A program made the position numbers and the translations under genes. This document shows, piece after piece, positions 1-7,875 of a DNA stretch of 50,993 bases. How positions within the stretch are numbered: position 1 is the stretch's first letter; every line of letters starts with the position of its first letter. The notes beneath the pieces are model-generated. The model saw nothing but the letters and a program-made list of their open reading frames with translations. It had not been told where the DNA came from and searched no databases. Source of the stretch: an uncultured Roseateles sp. (GTDB taxonomy: Bacteria; Pseudomonadota; Gammaproteobacteria; Burkholderiales; Burkholderiaceae); NCBI GenBank assembly GCA_946480605.1, contig CAMLKW010000006.1, positions 1 through 50,993 on the forward strand. The letters run 5' to 3'.

Positions 1-55
1 CAACGGCATGGACGAGATCGAGATCCCGGCCTTCCTGCGCAAGCAGGCCGACTGA
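1..55 (+). CDS. ftsZ: Cell division protein FtsZ, C-terminal end only
   Basis: The window opens inside a reading frame that ends in IPAFLRKQAD and a TGA stop at 53-55. This tail matches the conserved C-terminal peptide of betaproteobacterial FtsZ, the tubulin-like GTPase that forms the division ring; the peptide is the docking site for FtsA and ZipA. Only 17 residues are present. The presence of lpxC 4.3 kb downstream supports the call, because ftsZ and lpxC close the dcw cluster in related bacteria. A strong hairpin follows directly. Confidence 0.85.
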   Translation, partial: NGMDEIEIPAFLRKQAD

Positions 56-83
56 CGCGACGCCCCCCGGCCGTCTCCGCTGC

Positions 84-110
84 AAAGGCAAGCCCGTCGG
101 GCTTGCCTTT
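84..110 (+). terminator. Rho-independent terminator after ftsZ
   Basis: A perfect 12-bp stem (84-95 with 99-110) closes a 3-base loop and ends in TTT followed by CTTCATT. It lies between the ftsZ stop and the stop of the convergent hydrolase gene at 113. The A-rich left arm means it can also terminate transcripts arriving from the minus strand. Confidence 0.85.
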
Positions 111-112
111 CT

Positions 113-922
113 TCATTCCGGCGGGGCCGCCGACGAGATGAAGGCGACGCTGCGGGCGATGACGCCCGTATCCACCAGCAGGCGGCGATGCCCCAGCCCG
201 CTCAGGCGCAGCAATTGCGAACCGGGCCAGGCGGCATGCAGTGCCATCGACGCGGCAAACGGCACCGTGCGGTCGTCGGCGTCATGCACGATGAGCCCCG
301 CGTGGCGCAGGCCCGGCTGCAGCCGTTCCAGGTCCGCGCAGCCCATGCGGGTGCCGATGAAGCCCTCCACCCAGCCGGCAAACGCTGCAGCGTCTGCCGG
401 GCCGAGGCCGTGCATGGCGGCCTGGCGCTTGACCATGGGCGTCAGCGACGAGGGCCCGGCCAGATGCACGCTGCGCTGCACTTCCAGTCCGTGCGCAAAG
501 GCCAGCAGCGCCGCGGCCGAGCCCATGGAGTGGCCGATGACGGCATGCACCTCGCCGATGTCCGCCGCGACCGCGCGCAGCGCCCGTCCCGCATGCACGA
601 CGCTGGCCGCATGCCCGCCCGAGTCGCCATGCGCCGGCAGGTCGAACAGCGTCACCGAGAAGCCGGCCTCGACCAGCGGCCGGGCGAAGCCCAGCAGGTG
701 CGCGCCGCGGCTGTTCCAGCCGTGCACCAGCAGCACGCGCGGGCCCCGGCCTAGCGTCCAGCGCGCCAGCTTGTGGCCGTCATGGCGCAGTGGAGGCTCG
801 GCGGCATCGGCCAGCGCCGCGCGTTCATCGGGTTTCAGCGGGATGCGTTCGGGCACCGAGAACGCGTGGCGGGCGGCGGCCATGCGACCGTCGTCGGGAG
901 CGTGGGGCAGGGTGGCGTCCAT
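113..922 (-). CDS. Alpha/beta hydrolase
   Basis: A 269-residue serine hydrolase of the alpha/beta fold; substrate unknown. Visible motifs are the oxyanion HGW at 67-69, the nucleophile elbow GHSMG at 130-134 (Ser132), the acidic loop HDADDRTVP at 213-221 and a C-terminal GLGH with His245. That makes a complete catalytic triad. No signal peptide is seen, so it is probably cytoplasmic. It lies 15 bp downstream of the SDR gene on the same strand, so the two may share a transcript and the control of the divergent TetR regulator. It converges on ftsZ. Confidence 0.8.
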   Translation of the reverse strand: MDATLPHAPDDGRMAAARHAFSVPERIPLKPDERAALADAAEPPLRHDGHKLARWTLGRGPRVLLVHGWNSRGAHLLGFARPLVEAGFSVTLFDLPAHGDSGGHAASVVHAGRALRAVAADIGEVHAVIGHSMGSAAALLAFAHGLEVQRSVHLAGPSSLTPMVKRQAAMHGLGPADAAAFAGWVEGFIGTRMGCADLERLQPGLRHAGLIVHDADDRTVPFAASMALHAAWPGSQLLRLSGLGHRRLLVDTGVIARSVAFISSAAPPE

Positions 923-937
923 CGCGGCTCCGGTGGG

Positions 938-1633
938 TCAGCCCGCGTAGGCCGGCGTGGCGCTGGACAGGCTGGCCTTGATCTGGCGGCTGACGTCGTC
1001 GGCCAACACCTCGAAGGCGCCCGCCTCCAGTTCCGTCAGCGCCTGGCGGGCCACGGCATCGGGTGAGGACTTGGGCGCGTCGAGGCCGCGTGTCATGTCG
1101 GTGTCCATGTAGCCTACGTGCAGGCTGGTCACCTGCGTGCCCTGCTCGCGCAACTCGATGCGCAGGCCGTTGCTCAGCGCCCAGGCGGCGGCCTTGCTGG
1201 CGCTGTAGCCTGCCGTGCCGGGCAGCGCGACCCAGCTCAGCGCCGACAGCACGTTCAGCACCGCGCCGCCGCCATTGGCCTTCAGCACCGGTGCAAAGGC
1301 CTGGCTCAGCGACCACAGGCCGAAGACGTTGGTGTCGAAGCTGCGGCGTGCGGCGGCGATGGCGTCGTCGGCCTGCATGGTCGCGTACTGCGCGATGCCC
1401 GCGTTGTTGATCAGCAGCGTCACGTCCGTGCACTGCGCGGCGGCCGCCGCGACCTGGGCCGAGTCGGTCACGTCCAGTGCGACGGGCACGACGCCCGGCA
1501 GCGTCACGCTGGCCGGATCGCGCGCGGCGGCGTAGACCTTGGCGGCACCTGCCGCGAGCGCGGCGCGCGCAAAGGCCAGGCCCAGGCCGCGGTTGGCCCC
1601 GGTGATGAAGACGACGGCGTTCTTCAGCTGCAT
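938..1633 (-). CDS. SDR family oxidoreductase
   Basis: A 231-residue classical short-chain dehydrogenase/reductase using NAD(P)(H); substrate unknown. It shows the cofactor motif TGANRGLG (11-18), NNAG (76-79) and the catalytic Ser130, Tyr143 and Lys147 (YSASK). The ATG at 1633 was chosen because AAGGA lies about 6 bases upstream. A longer frame from 1672 would run through the operator-like repeats and is unlikely. The gene diverges from a TetR gene, the usual arrangement for a repressor and its target, and probably forms an operon with the hydrolase downstream. Confidence 0.85.
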   Translation of the reverse strand: MQLKNAVVFITGANRGLGLAFARAALAAGAAKVYAAARDPASVTLPGVVPVALDVTDSAQVAAAAAQCTDVTLLINNAGIAQYATMQADDAIAAARRSFDTNVFGLWSLSQAFAPVLKANGGGAVLNVLSALSWVALPGTAGYSASKAAAWALSNGLRIELREQGTQVTSLHVGYMDTDMTRGLDAPKSSPDAVARQALTELEAGAFEVLADDVSRQIKASLSSATPAYAG

Positions 1634-1658
1634 GACGAATCCTTCAATGCGTTTATTC

Positions 1659-1697
1659 ATGTCGGTTGACATGATTGATATAAATGTCGGTCAACAT
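1659..1697. promoter_or_regulatory. Two TetR-type operator sites between SDR and tetR genes
   Basis: The 14-mers ATGTCGGTTGACAT (1659-1672) and ATGTCGGTCAACAT (1684-1697) differ only at two central bases and are 25 bp apart. Each has ATGT/ACAT ends in dyad symmetry. They sit in the divergent promoter region of the SDR and TetR genes, overlapping plausible promoter boxes (TTGATA 1675-1680 and TAAACT 1699-1704 for the plus strand). The inference is autoregulation plus repression of the SDR gene. Confidence 0.7.
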
Positions 1698-1742
1698 GTA
1701 AACTGAGTCAAGCCACTTTTCACCAAGACCTTGGAGAACGCG

Positions 1743-2306
1743 ATGAAGGTCACCCGCGAGCAGGCCGAAGCCAACCGCGAGCGCATCCTGGACAACGCCG
1801 CCCAGCTGTTCCGCGAACGCGGCTTCGATGGCATCGGCCTGAACGACCTGATGCAGGCGGCGGGCCTGACCCGCGGCGGCTTCTACGGCCATTTCGAGTC
1901 CAAGGACGACCTGGCCGCGCAGGCCACGCGGCGCGCGATGCAGACCAACCGCGAGGAGTGGAAGCAGCAGACCGACCGCAGCCTGGCGGCCTGGGTGCGC
2001 ACCTATCTGTCCGACGCCCACCGCGACCATCCCGGCGCGGGCTGCAGCCTGGTGGCGCTGGCGGGCGACGCGGCGCGTGGCGGGCCGGCGGTGAAGCAGG
2101 TGTTTGCCGAGGGGGTGGAGAGCCTGCTCGCGACGCTGCAGGGCCAGATGCCTGCGGCCGATGCTGCCGCGCAGCGTGAGCAGGCGCTGGCCATGCTGTC
2201 GACGCTGGTGGGCTCGCTGCTGCTTTCGCGCGCGGTGGGCGACGCGCGGCTGTCGCGCGAGCTGCGCGACGCCGCCCGCAAGAGCCTGCCGGCGGGCCGC
2301 GGCTGA
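1743..2306 (+). CDS. TetR/AcrR family transcriptional regulator
   Basis: A 187-residue repressor. The N-terminal TetR helix-turn-helix is clear (ANRERILDNAAQLFRERG, then LMQAAGLTRGGFYGHFESKDDL), followed by a helical ligand-binding domain. The ATG at 1743 was chosen over an in-frame TTG at 1731 because GGAG lies at 1733-1736. It is transcribed away from the SDR gene, with two near-identical palindromes between them, so it probably controls itself and the SDR/hydrolase pair. The inducer is unknown; the pairing suggests an electrophile or xenobiotic response. Confidence 0.9.
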   Translation: MKVTREQAEANRERILDNAAQLFRERGFDGIGLNDLMQAAGLTRGGFYGHFESKDDLAAQATRRAMQTNREEWKQQTDRSLAAWVRTYLSDAHRDHPGAGCSLVALAGDAARGGPAVKQVFAEGVESLLATLQGQMPAADAAAQREQALAMLSTLVGSLLLSRAVGDARLSRELRDAARKSLPAGRG

Positions 2307-2399
2307 ACGGTCCGGCACCGGGGCTTGCGGCGCCGGGGCGGCGGGCCACCCCTGTGGCATGCTCGCGCCCCATGTCAATGCCTAGAAGAATTCGTCCGC

Positions 2400-4358
2400 A
2401 TGCCTGACCTGGGCCTTCTGCTGCGTGCCTGGCTGCTGGCCCTGGTGTGCGCCGCCAGTCTGGCCGCGCAAGCGCAGCGGCTGCCGCAGCCCAGCCCGCG
2501 TGGCGGCGACGATTCCGCGATCACCGAGCTGGCGACCAGCCACTGGACCCGGACCCAGCTGGATGCCTGGTGGGGTGCCCTGCGCCGCTATGCGGTGACG
2601 GGCGGCAGCCGGCTGGATGTCCCTCCCGAGCTGCTGCCGCCAGTGGCCGATGCCGCCTGGCGGGCCCAGCAGCTGCCCGATGTGCGTCGTCGCCCGGGCG
2701 CGGCGCTGATCTCGGATGCCGGTGGCTACGAAATGCGCTGGTATCGCCTGCACGTGCCGTCCGGCGGCGAGGCCATGGCGCTTTACATGCCGCGGCTGGT
2801 GACCCTGTCGGCCGCCGTGCTGGTGCGCACGCCCGAGGGCTGGCAGCCCTTGCTGGACAACCAGCATGTCGAGCGCGAGCAATGGGTGCAGCCGCTGTGG
2901 CTGCCGCTGCCGGGCGCGGGTGCCCAGGGGCTGGAGCTGGTGGTGGCGCTGCCCGTGCCGACCGGCAGCTACCACGCGGTGTCGCGCATCTTCGTGGGGC
3001 CCCGGGAGGTGCTGGAGAAACGCTGGCAATGGCGGGTGCGCATGCAGACGGTGCTGCCGCAGGCGGTCAGCCTGACGCTGGCGGTGCTGGGCATGTTCGC
3101 GCTGCTGTTGTGGCTGCGCCGGCCCGACGAGGTCATCTACAACCTGTTCGGCCTGGGGGCTGTGGCCTGGTTCCTGCGCAACCTGCATTACTACGTCAGC
3201 CTGCCGACGTCGCCCTGGGCGCAGGACTGGTTCTGGTGGCTCACCCACGCCTCGCTCGCCTGGGTGATGCTGACGGCGCTGCTGTTCGCGCTGCGCTTTG
3301 CCAGCCGGCGCTACCGGCGGCTGGAGTACGGACTGATGGCGGCCGTGGCGCTGGTCAGCGTGCTGAGCATGCCGCTGTGGCTGCGCCGGCTGGACATGGT
3401 GGTGCTGCAGTACGCGGTGACGGCCACCGTTGCCGCCGTCGGCACCGGCTGGCTGTGCTGGCTGGCCTGGCGCGAGCGCCAGGCCGAACTGCGGTCGATG
3501 GCGCTTGCGCTGGTCGTCGGCATCGCCATCGGGGCGCACGACCTGGCCGTGCTGGCCGGTTGGGCCTGGCCGGAGCATGTGTCGTTGATGCCCATCGCGA
3601 CCTTGATCGTCATGCTCAGCTTCCTGCATGCGGTGCAGCGCCGCTACGTGGGCACCGTCGAGCAGGTCAAGGCCGAGAACAGCCAGCTGCAGGTGAACCT
3701 GGACGAACAGGTCTCGGTGCTGCAGATGCAGAACGCCCAGCTGCGCGAGGCGGAGCGTCAGCAGGCGCTGCTGCTGGAGCGCCAGCGCATCATGGCCGAC
3801 ATGCACGACGGCCTGGGCTCGTCGCTGCTGTCGGCGCTGGTGGCGGTGGAGCAGGGCAGCATGTCGCACGAGAAGGTCGTGGAGGTGTTGCGCGAATGCG
3901 TGGACGACCTGCGCCTGGTCATCGACTCGCTGGAGCCGGTGGGGCATGACCTGGTGTCGCTGCTGGCCACCATGCGCTACCGCCTGGGCAAGCGCCTGCA
4001 GATCGGCGGGCTCAAGCTGGAGTGGGACGTGCAGGATCTGCCGCCGCTGGCCTGGCTGGAGCCGCCCGATGCGCTGCACGTGCTGCGGCTGATGCAGGAG
4101 GCGCTGAACAACGTGCTCAAGCACGCTGGCGCCAGCCGCGTGCGCATGGTCACGCGCCACCATGGCAGCTATGTCGAGATCCGCGTGGAGGACGACGGCG
4201 CTGGCTTCGACCTGCAGACCATCCAGCATGGCCGCGGCCTGAAGAGCCAGATCAAGCGCGCCCAGCGGCTGGGCGGCAAGCTGCGCATCGACTCGCAGCC
4301 GGGCCTGGGCACGCGGCTATCGCTGCGATTGCCCGTGGAGCGCAAAGCCCAGGGCTGA
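2400..4358 (+). CDS. Membrane sensor histidine kinase (HisKA_3/NarL type), orphan
   Basis: A 652-residue sensor kinase. It has a signal peptide ([21 protein letters not shown]), a periplasmic domain to about residue 215, about seven hydrophobic segments (about 220-410), a coiled coil (about 415-465) and the phospho-acceptor motif [14 protein letters not shown] with His469. The ATPase part follows with the N box ([10 protein letters not shown]) and the G box (EDDGAGFD). The layout resembles 7TM-DISM-type kinases of the DegS/NarX class. No response regulator is adjacent, since lpxC follows after 19 bp. The ATG at 2400 was chosen because it starts directly at the signal peptide. Signal unknown. 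Confidence 0.88.
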   Translation: MPDLGLLLRAWLLALVCAASLAAQAQRLPQPSPRGGDDSAITELATSHWTRTQLDAWWGALRRYAVTGGSRLDVPPELLPPVADAAWRAQQLPDVRRRPGAALISDAGGYEMRWYRLHVPSGGEAMALYMPRLVTLSAAVLVRTPEGWQPLLDNQHVEREQWVQPLWLPLPGAGAQGLELVVALPVPTGSYHAVSRIFVGPREVLEKRWQWRVRMQTVLPQAVSLTLAVLGMFALLLWLRRPDEVIYNLFGLGAVAWFLRNLHYYVSLPTSPWAQDWFWWLTHASLAWVMLTALLFALRFASRRYRRLEYGLMAAVALVSVLSMPLWLRRLDMVVLQYAVTATVAAVGTGWLCWLAWRERQAELRSMALALVVGIAIGAHDLAVLAGWAWPEHVSLMPIATLIVMLSFLHAVQRRYVGTVEQVKAENSQLQVNLDEQVSVLQMQNAQLREAERQQALLLERQRIMADMHDGLGSSLLSALVAVEQGSMSHEKVVEVLRECVDDLRLVIDSLEPVGHDLVSLLATMRYRLGKRLQIGGLKLEWDVQDLPPLAWLEPPDALHVLRLMQEALNNVLKHAGASRVRMVTRHHGSYVEIRVEDDGAGFDLQTIQHGRGLKSQIKRAQRLGGKLRIDSQPGLGTRLSLRLPVERKAQG

Positions 4359-4377
4359 TCCTGGGACAATCCCTGGC

Positions 4378-5313
4378 ATGGTCAAGCAACGCACCCTGAA
4401 GTCCATCACCCGCGCCGTCGGCGTGGGCATCCACAGCGGCCAGAAGGTCGAGCTGACGCTGCGGCCGGCCCCGGTGGACACCGGCATCGTGTTCCGCCGC
4501 GTGGACCTGTGCCCGCCGGTGGACATCCCGGTCGGCGTCATGTCGGTCAGCGACACGCGCATGGCCACCACCATCAGCCCCGGCGGCGACCCCGGCGGCC
4601 CCAAGGTGCAGACCATCGAGCACCTGCTGTCCGCCTGCGCGGGCCTGGGGCTGGACAACCTGTACGTGGACATCAACGCCGACGAGGTGCCGGTGCTGGA
4701 CGGCTCGGCCGCCAGCTTCGTGTTCTTGCTGCAGTCCGCCGGCATCGCGATGCAGGATGCGCCCAAGCGCTTCCTGAAGGTCAAGAAACCGGTCGAGGTG
4801 CGCCAGGGCGAGGGCAAGAAGCTGATGTGGGCGCGGCTGGAGCCGCACCACGGCTACACGCTGAGCTTCGAGATCGAGTTCGACAACCCGGCCGTGGCGG
4901 CCACCGGCAGCCAGTTCGTGTTCGACATGGGTTCGGGCACCTACAAGAAGGAGATCGCCCGCGCGCGCACCTTCGGCATGACGGCCGACATCGACCTGAT
5001 GCGCTCGCGTGGCCTGACGCTGGGCGGCTCGATGGACAACGCCATCGTCGTGGACGACTACAAGGTGCTGAATGCCGACGGCCTGCGCTACGACGACGAG
5101 TTCGTGAAGCACAAGATCCTGGACGCCATCGGCGACATGCATGTGGCCGGCATGCCGCTGCTGGCGGCCTACACGTCCTTCAAGGGCGGCCATGCGCTGA
5201 ACAACAAGCTGCTGCGCGCGCTGCTGGCGGATGACGAGGCCTACGAGATCGTCAGCTTCGACGACGTGAAGGCCGCCCCCAAGGGCTTCGCCGAGCTGGC
5301 TCCGGCGTGGTGA
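4378..5313 (+). CDS. lpxC: UDP-3-O-acyl-N-acetylglucosamine deacetylase
   Basis: A 311-residue zinc amidase catalysing the committed step of lipid A synthesis. Zinc ligands are His82 ([11 protein letters not shown]), His245 and Asp249 ([10 protein letters not shown]); the catalytic His272 is in [10 protein letters not shown]. Length is normal for the family. GACAAT at 4365-4370 could be a -10 box close to the ATG. In many Burkholderiales lpxC lies next to ftsZ; here four genes and 4.3 kb separate them. Confidence 0.97.
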   Translation: MVKQRTLKSITRAVGVGIHSGQKVELTLRPAPVDTGIVFRRVDLCPPVDIPVGVMSVSDTRMATTISPGGDPGGPKVQTIEHLLSACAGLGLDNLYVDINADEVPVLDGSAASFVFLLQSAGIAMQDAPKRFLKVKKPVEVRQGEGKKLMWARLEPHHGYTLSFEIEFDNPAVAATGSQFVFDMGSGTYKKEIARARTFGMTADIDLMRSRGLTLGGSMDNAIVVDDYKVLNADGLRYDDEFVKHKILDAIGDMHVAGMPLLAAYTSFKGGHALNNKLLRALLADDEAYEIVSFDDVKAAPKGFAELAPAW

Positions 5314-5346
5314 GAAAAATGAACCAGCCCCCATGCCCGCTTCGCT

Positions 5347-5392
5347 CACTGCCCCCCCGAGGGGGAGCTTCAGCGCCTTCGGGCGGGCGGTG
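5347..5392. repeat. Small GC-rich palindromic intergenic element
   Basis: Between lpxC and the next small gene, CACTGCCC (5347-5354) pairs with GGGCGGTG (5385-5392) with one G-T wobble. It encloses two smaller hairpins built on CCCCCGAGGGGG and CGCCTTCGGGCG. It resembles the REP-like elements common between genes in Burkholderiales. It ends 5 bp before the ATG at 5398 and could affect translation of that gene. No second copy was noticed in this window. Confidence 0.5.
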
Positions 5393-5397
5393 CTGAC

Positions 5398-5583
5398 ATG
5401 CTGATCGCCCGCCTCGTCATCGGCCTGCTGCTGTTCGCGGCCATCGTCTGCTTCGCGATGTCCATCGCCACCGGCCAGCGGCGCTGGCGGCAATGGGGCA
5501 TCCTCATCATGAAATGGACGCTGATCGCCGGCCTGGCCTTCTTTGGCGTGCTGATCCTGGAGCGATTGGCGCTGTTGCTGTGA
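5398..5583 (+). CDS. Small two-helix membrane protein
   Basis: A 61-residue protein with two predicted transmembrane helices (about 3-24 and 36-60) joined by a short basic loop (TGQRRWRQWG). It has no catalytic motif and no assigned function. It follows lpxC on the same strand, and I believe small hydrophobic proteins are often found after lpxC in Burkholderiales, which makes it more likely real. No good ribosome binding site is visible because a palindromic element lies directly upstream. Confidence 0.65.
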   Translation: MLIARLVIGLLLFAAIVCFAMSIATGQRRWRQWGILIMKWTLIAGLAFFGVLILERLALLL

Positions 5584-5790
5584 CGCCGTTCACAGCCGGA
5601 GGGGCCGCCCCCTTGGCTTGCGGGGATGGCAGCGCGGGCCGACGTCCTCAGAATGCCATCACGGTCGCTGTTCGAGTTGCGGCGGCCCAGTCCGGTAGAC
5701 CACAAAGCGCCGGGCGCCACGCGTGGAGATGGCCGGGGGGCCGGGGAAGCGTCGTGGGTTGGAAGAGAGATCGTTGAACGCAATGAATTT
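5584..5790 (+). other. Non-coding stretch ending in a terminator
   Basis: This stretch of about 200 bases contains no convincing gene. An open frame at 5626-5838 (70 codons) runs through the terminator and shows no family resemblance or ribosome binding site. Because a strong plus-strand terminator follows, the stretch is either the 3' untranslated end of the lpxC transcript or encodes a small RNA. Confidence 0.4.
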
Positions 5791-5822
5791 GGGCCGCTCC
5801 TGACGGGGCGGCCCTATTTTTT
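5791..5822 (+). terminator. Rho-independent terminator, plus strand
   Basis: GGGCCGC (5791-5797) pairs with GCGGCCC (5808-5814), followed by TATTTTTT. The T-run is on the plus strand only, so it ends transcripts coming from the lpxC side, just before the convergent carboxypeptidase gene. Confidence 0.85.
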
Positions 5823-5825
5823 GCG

Positions 5826-7313
5826 TCAGCCCAGGTAGCGCGTGCGCAGATGCGCCTCGAAATGCGCCGGGTTCAGCGCCTCGCCACTGGCGCGCCGCAC
5901 CAGTTCCGGCGTCTCCCAGCGGCTGGCCGCCTGCCAGATGTTGCTGCGCAGCCAGTCGAACACGCCGCCCAGCTCGCCGCGTGCGATCTGCGCGTCCAGG
6001 TCGGGTTGCTGCGCGCGCATGGTCGCGAACCACTGCGCAGCGTACATCGCGCCCAGCGTGTAACAGGGGAAGTAGCCGAACAGGCCGGCGGGCCAGTGCA
6101 CGTCCTGCATCGGCCCGTCCTTGAAATTGCCGCGCGTGTCCAGTCCCAGCAGCTCGGCCATCTTGGCGTCCCACAAGGCCGGGATGTCGTCGACTTCGGC
6201 GTTGCCTTCGATCAGCGAGCGTTCGATGTCAAAGCGCAGCAGGATGTGGGCGGGGTAGGTCACCTCATCGGCATCGACGCGGATGTAGCCCGGCTGCACG
6301 CGCGTCAGCAGCTTGTGCAGGTTGCCGGGCGCGAACGCGGGCTGGTCGCCGAAGTGCTGGATGAGCAGTGGCGACAGCAGACCGGCAAACGCCGGGTGGC
6401 TGCCCAGCTGCATCTCGAAGGAGAGGCTCTGGCTTTCGTGGATGCCCATCGAGCGTGCGCGGGCGATGGGCTGGCCCAGCAGCTCGCGCGGCAGGTTCTG
6501 CTCGTAGCGGCCGTGGCCAGTCTCGTGAATGGTGCCCATCAGGCTGGGCAAAAAGTTGTCCTCGCGGTAGCGCGTGGTCATGCGCACGTCCTCGGGCACG
6601 CCGCCGCAGAAGGGGTGGGTGCTCTCGTCCAGCCGGCCGGCCTGGAAGTCGAAGCCCATCAGCCGCATCGCGTCCAGCCCCAGTGCCTTCTGCGCGGCGG
6701 TGGGGAAGGGGCCGACGGGCTCGATGACGGTCTCGGTGGCCTGGCGGGCGGTGACGTCGCGGATCAGCCCCGGCAGCCATTGCCGCAGCGGCGCGAACGC
6801 CTGTTCGACCTGCGCCGAGCGCATGCCCGGCTCGTACTGGTCCAGCAGCGCGTCGTATTTCGACAGGCCCGCGCTCTGTGACAGCAGTTCCGCCTCCTGT
6901 CGAGCGATCTTCAGCACCTCGCGCAGATTGGGCGCAAATCCTGCCCAGTCGTTGGCCGGGCGCTGCGTGCGCCAGGCGTGCTCGCAGCGGTTGTTGGCCA
7001 GGCTCTTGGCCTCCACCAGCGCCTGCGGCAGCGCGTTGGCGGCCCGCCAGGCGCGGCGGATCTCGCGCAGGTTGGCGCGCTGGGTGTCGTCCAGCGGTTC
7101 GGCTGAGGCCGCGTCCAGCAGGCCGGCCAGCGCGGGGTCGGTGGCCAGCTGGTGCAGCAGGCCGTCCATCTCGGCCAGCGCCAGGCTGCGCGCCTCGTTG
7201 CCGTGCGCGGGCATGTTGGCGGCCTGGTCCCACTGGGCGATGGCCTGCAGGTGGGCCAGGCGGTGCAGGCGCTGCTGGCGGGCGCTCAGGTCTTGGTAAG
7301 CAGGTGAGGTCAT
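5826..7313 (-). CDS. M32 family metallocarboxypeptidase (carboxypeptidase Taq type)
   Basis: A 495-residue zinc carboxypeptidase, the usual length for family M32, removing C-terminal residues from peptides in the cytoplasm. The zinc motif HETGH is at 263-267 in GTIHETGHGRYEQ. Other family stretches are visible (MTTRYREDNF upstream and GIHESQSLSFE downstream). The ATG at 7313 overlaps the stop of the YqaA-type gene by 4 bases, so the two are probably cotranscribed. Confidence 0.93.
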   Translation of the reverse strand: MTSPAYQDLSARQQRLHRLAHLQAIAQWDQAANMPAHGNEARSLALAEMDGLLHQLATDPALAGLLDAASAEPLDDTQRANLREIRRAWRAANALPQALVEAKSLANNRCEHAWRTQRPANDWAGFAPNLREVLKIARQEAELLSQSAGLSKYDALLDQYEPGMRSAQVEQAFAPLRQWLPGLIRDVTARQATETVIEPVGPFPTAAQKALGLDAMRLMGFDFQAGRLDESTHPFCGGVPEDVRMTTRYREDNFLPSLMGTIHETGHGRYEQNLPRELLGQPIARARSMGIHESQSLSFEMQLGSHPAFAGLLSPLLIQHFGDQPAFAPGNLHKLLTRVQPGYIRVDADEVTYPAHILLRFDIERSLIEGNAEVDDIPALWDAKMAELLGLDTRGNFKDGPMQDVHWPAGLFGYFPCYTLGAMYAAQWFATMRAQQPDLDAQIARGELGGVFDWLRSNIWQAASRWETPELVRRASGEALNPAHFEAHLRTRYLG

Positions 7314-7807
7314 GACAGCCAGGTCTCCGGGATCAGCCAAATCAAGGCGGCGGTGTAGAAGAGGAAGCGCAGGAACTTGCCGACGGCCATGTAGCCCACG
7401 CAGGGCCAGAACGGCAGCTTGAGCCAGCCCGCAACGGCGCACAGCGGGTCGCCGACGATGGGCAGCCAGCTCAGCAGGCAGGCCTTGGGGCCGAAACACT
7501 GCAGCCACCGCGTGGCGCGGGTGTGCGAGGGCTCGCGGTGCTTGACGGCCTCGACGGCCTTCTCGGCGCCGTAGCCCATCCACCACGACACCACGCCGCC
7601 CAGCGTGTTGCCGACGGTGGCGACGAGGATGGCGGGCCAGAACATGCCTGGGTCCGCCTTGACGACCAGGAACACGGCGGGCTCCGACCCCATCGGCAGC
7701 AGCGTGGCCGAGATGAAGGCGACGACGAAGACCGCGACCAGCCCGACCTGGGGCAGGGCCAGCGCAGCGAGCAGCTCGTGGACGAATTGGGCGAGCCAGG
7801 CTTCCAT
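7310..7807 (-). CDS. YqaA/DedA-like inner-membrane protein
   Basis: A 165-residue membrane protein with about four hydrophobic segments, related to the YqaA branch of the DedA/SNARE-associated family. It shows the small-residue pattern VATVGNTLGGVVSWWMGYGAE and a C-terminal PIVGDPLCAVAGWLKL typical of that branch. DedA-family proteins act in lipid flipping and envelope homeostasis; the YqaA role is not settled. It shares ATGA with the carboxypeptidase and diverges from dusB. Confidence 0.82.
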   Translation of the reverse strand: MEAWLAQFVHELLAALALPQVGLVAVFVVAFISATLLPMGSEPAVFLVVKADPGMFWPAILVATVGNTLGGVVSWWMGYGAEKAVEAVKHREPSHTRATRWLQCFGPKACLLSWLPIVGDPLCAVAGWLKLPFWPCVGYMAVGKFLRFLFYTAALIWLIPETWLS

Positions 7808-7843
7808 GGCGGCATTGTGTCCGGCCCCGGCGGGGCGCCTCGC

Positions 7844-7849
7844 TACAAT
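7844..7849 (+). promoter_or_regulatory. Likely -10 box for dusB-fis
   Basis: TACAAT lies 26 bases before the GTG start of dusB in the divergent gap with the YqaA-type gene. A T-run (7858-7863) follows. No good -35 box is present at 17 bp; TTGTGT at 7815-7820 is too far. The assignment rests on the -10 match alone. Confidence 0.4.
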
Positions 7850-7875
7850 CTCGCCTCTTTTTTGAGCAGACCCCC

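Noticed and set aside
1634..1672. Longer SDR start (13 extra residues)
   Set aside because: It would place the operator palindrome inside the coding region; the internal ATG has AAGGA at proper distance.
2382..4229. Minus-strand open frame of 615 codons antisense to the sensor kinase
   Set aside because: Gln/His/Arg-rich shadow without motifs; the plus frame has a signal peptide, membrane helices and kinase boxes.
5626..5838. 70-codon plus-strand frame between the small membrane protein and the carboxypeptidase gene
   Set aside because: It runs through the intrinsic terminator, overlaps the convergent gene and has no ribosome binding site or family likeness.
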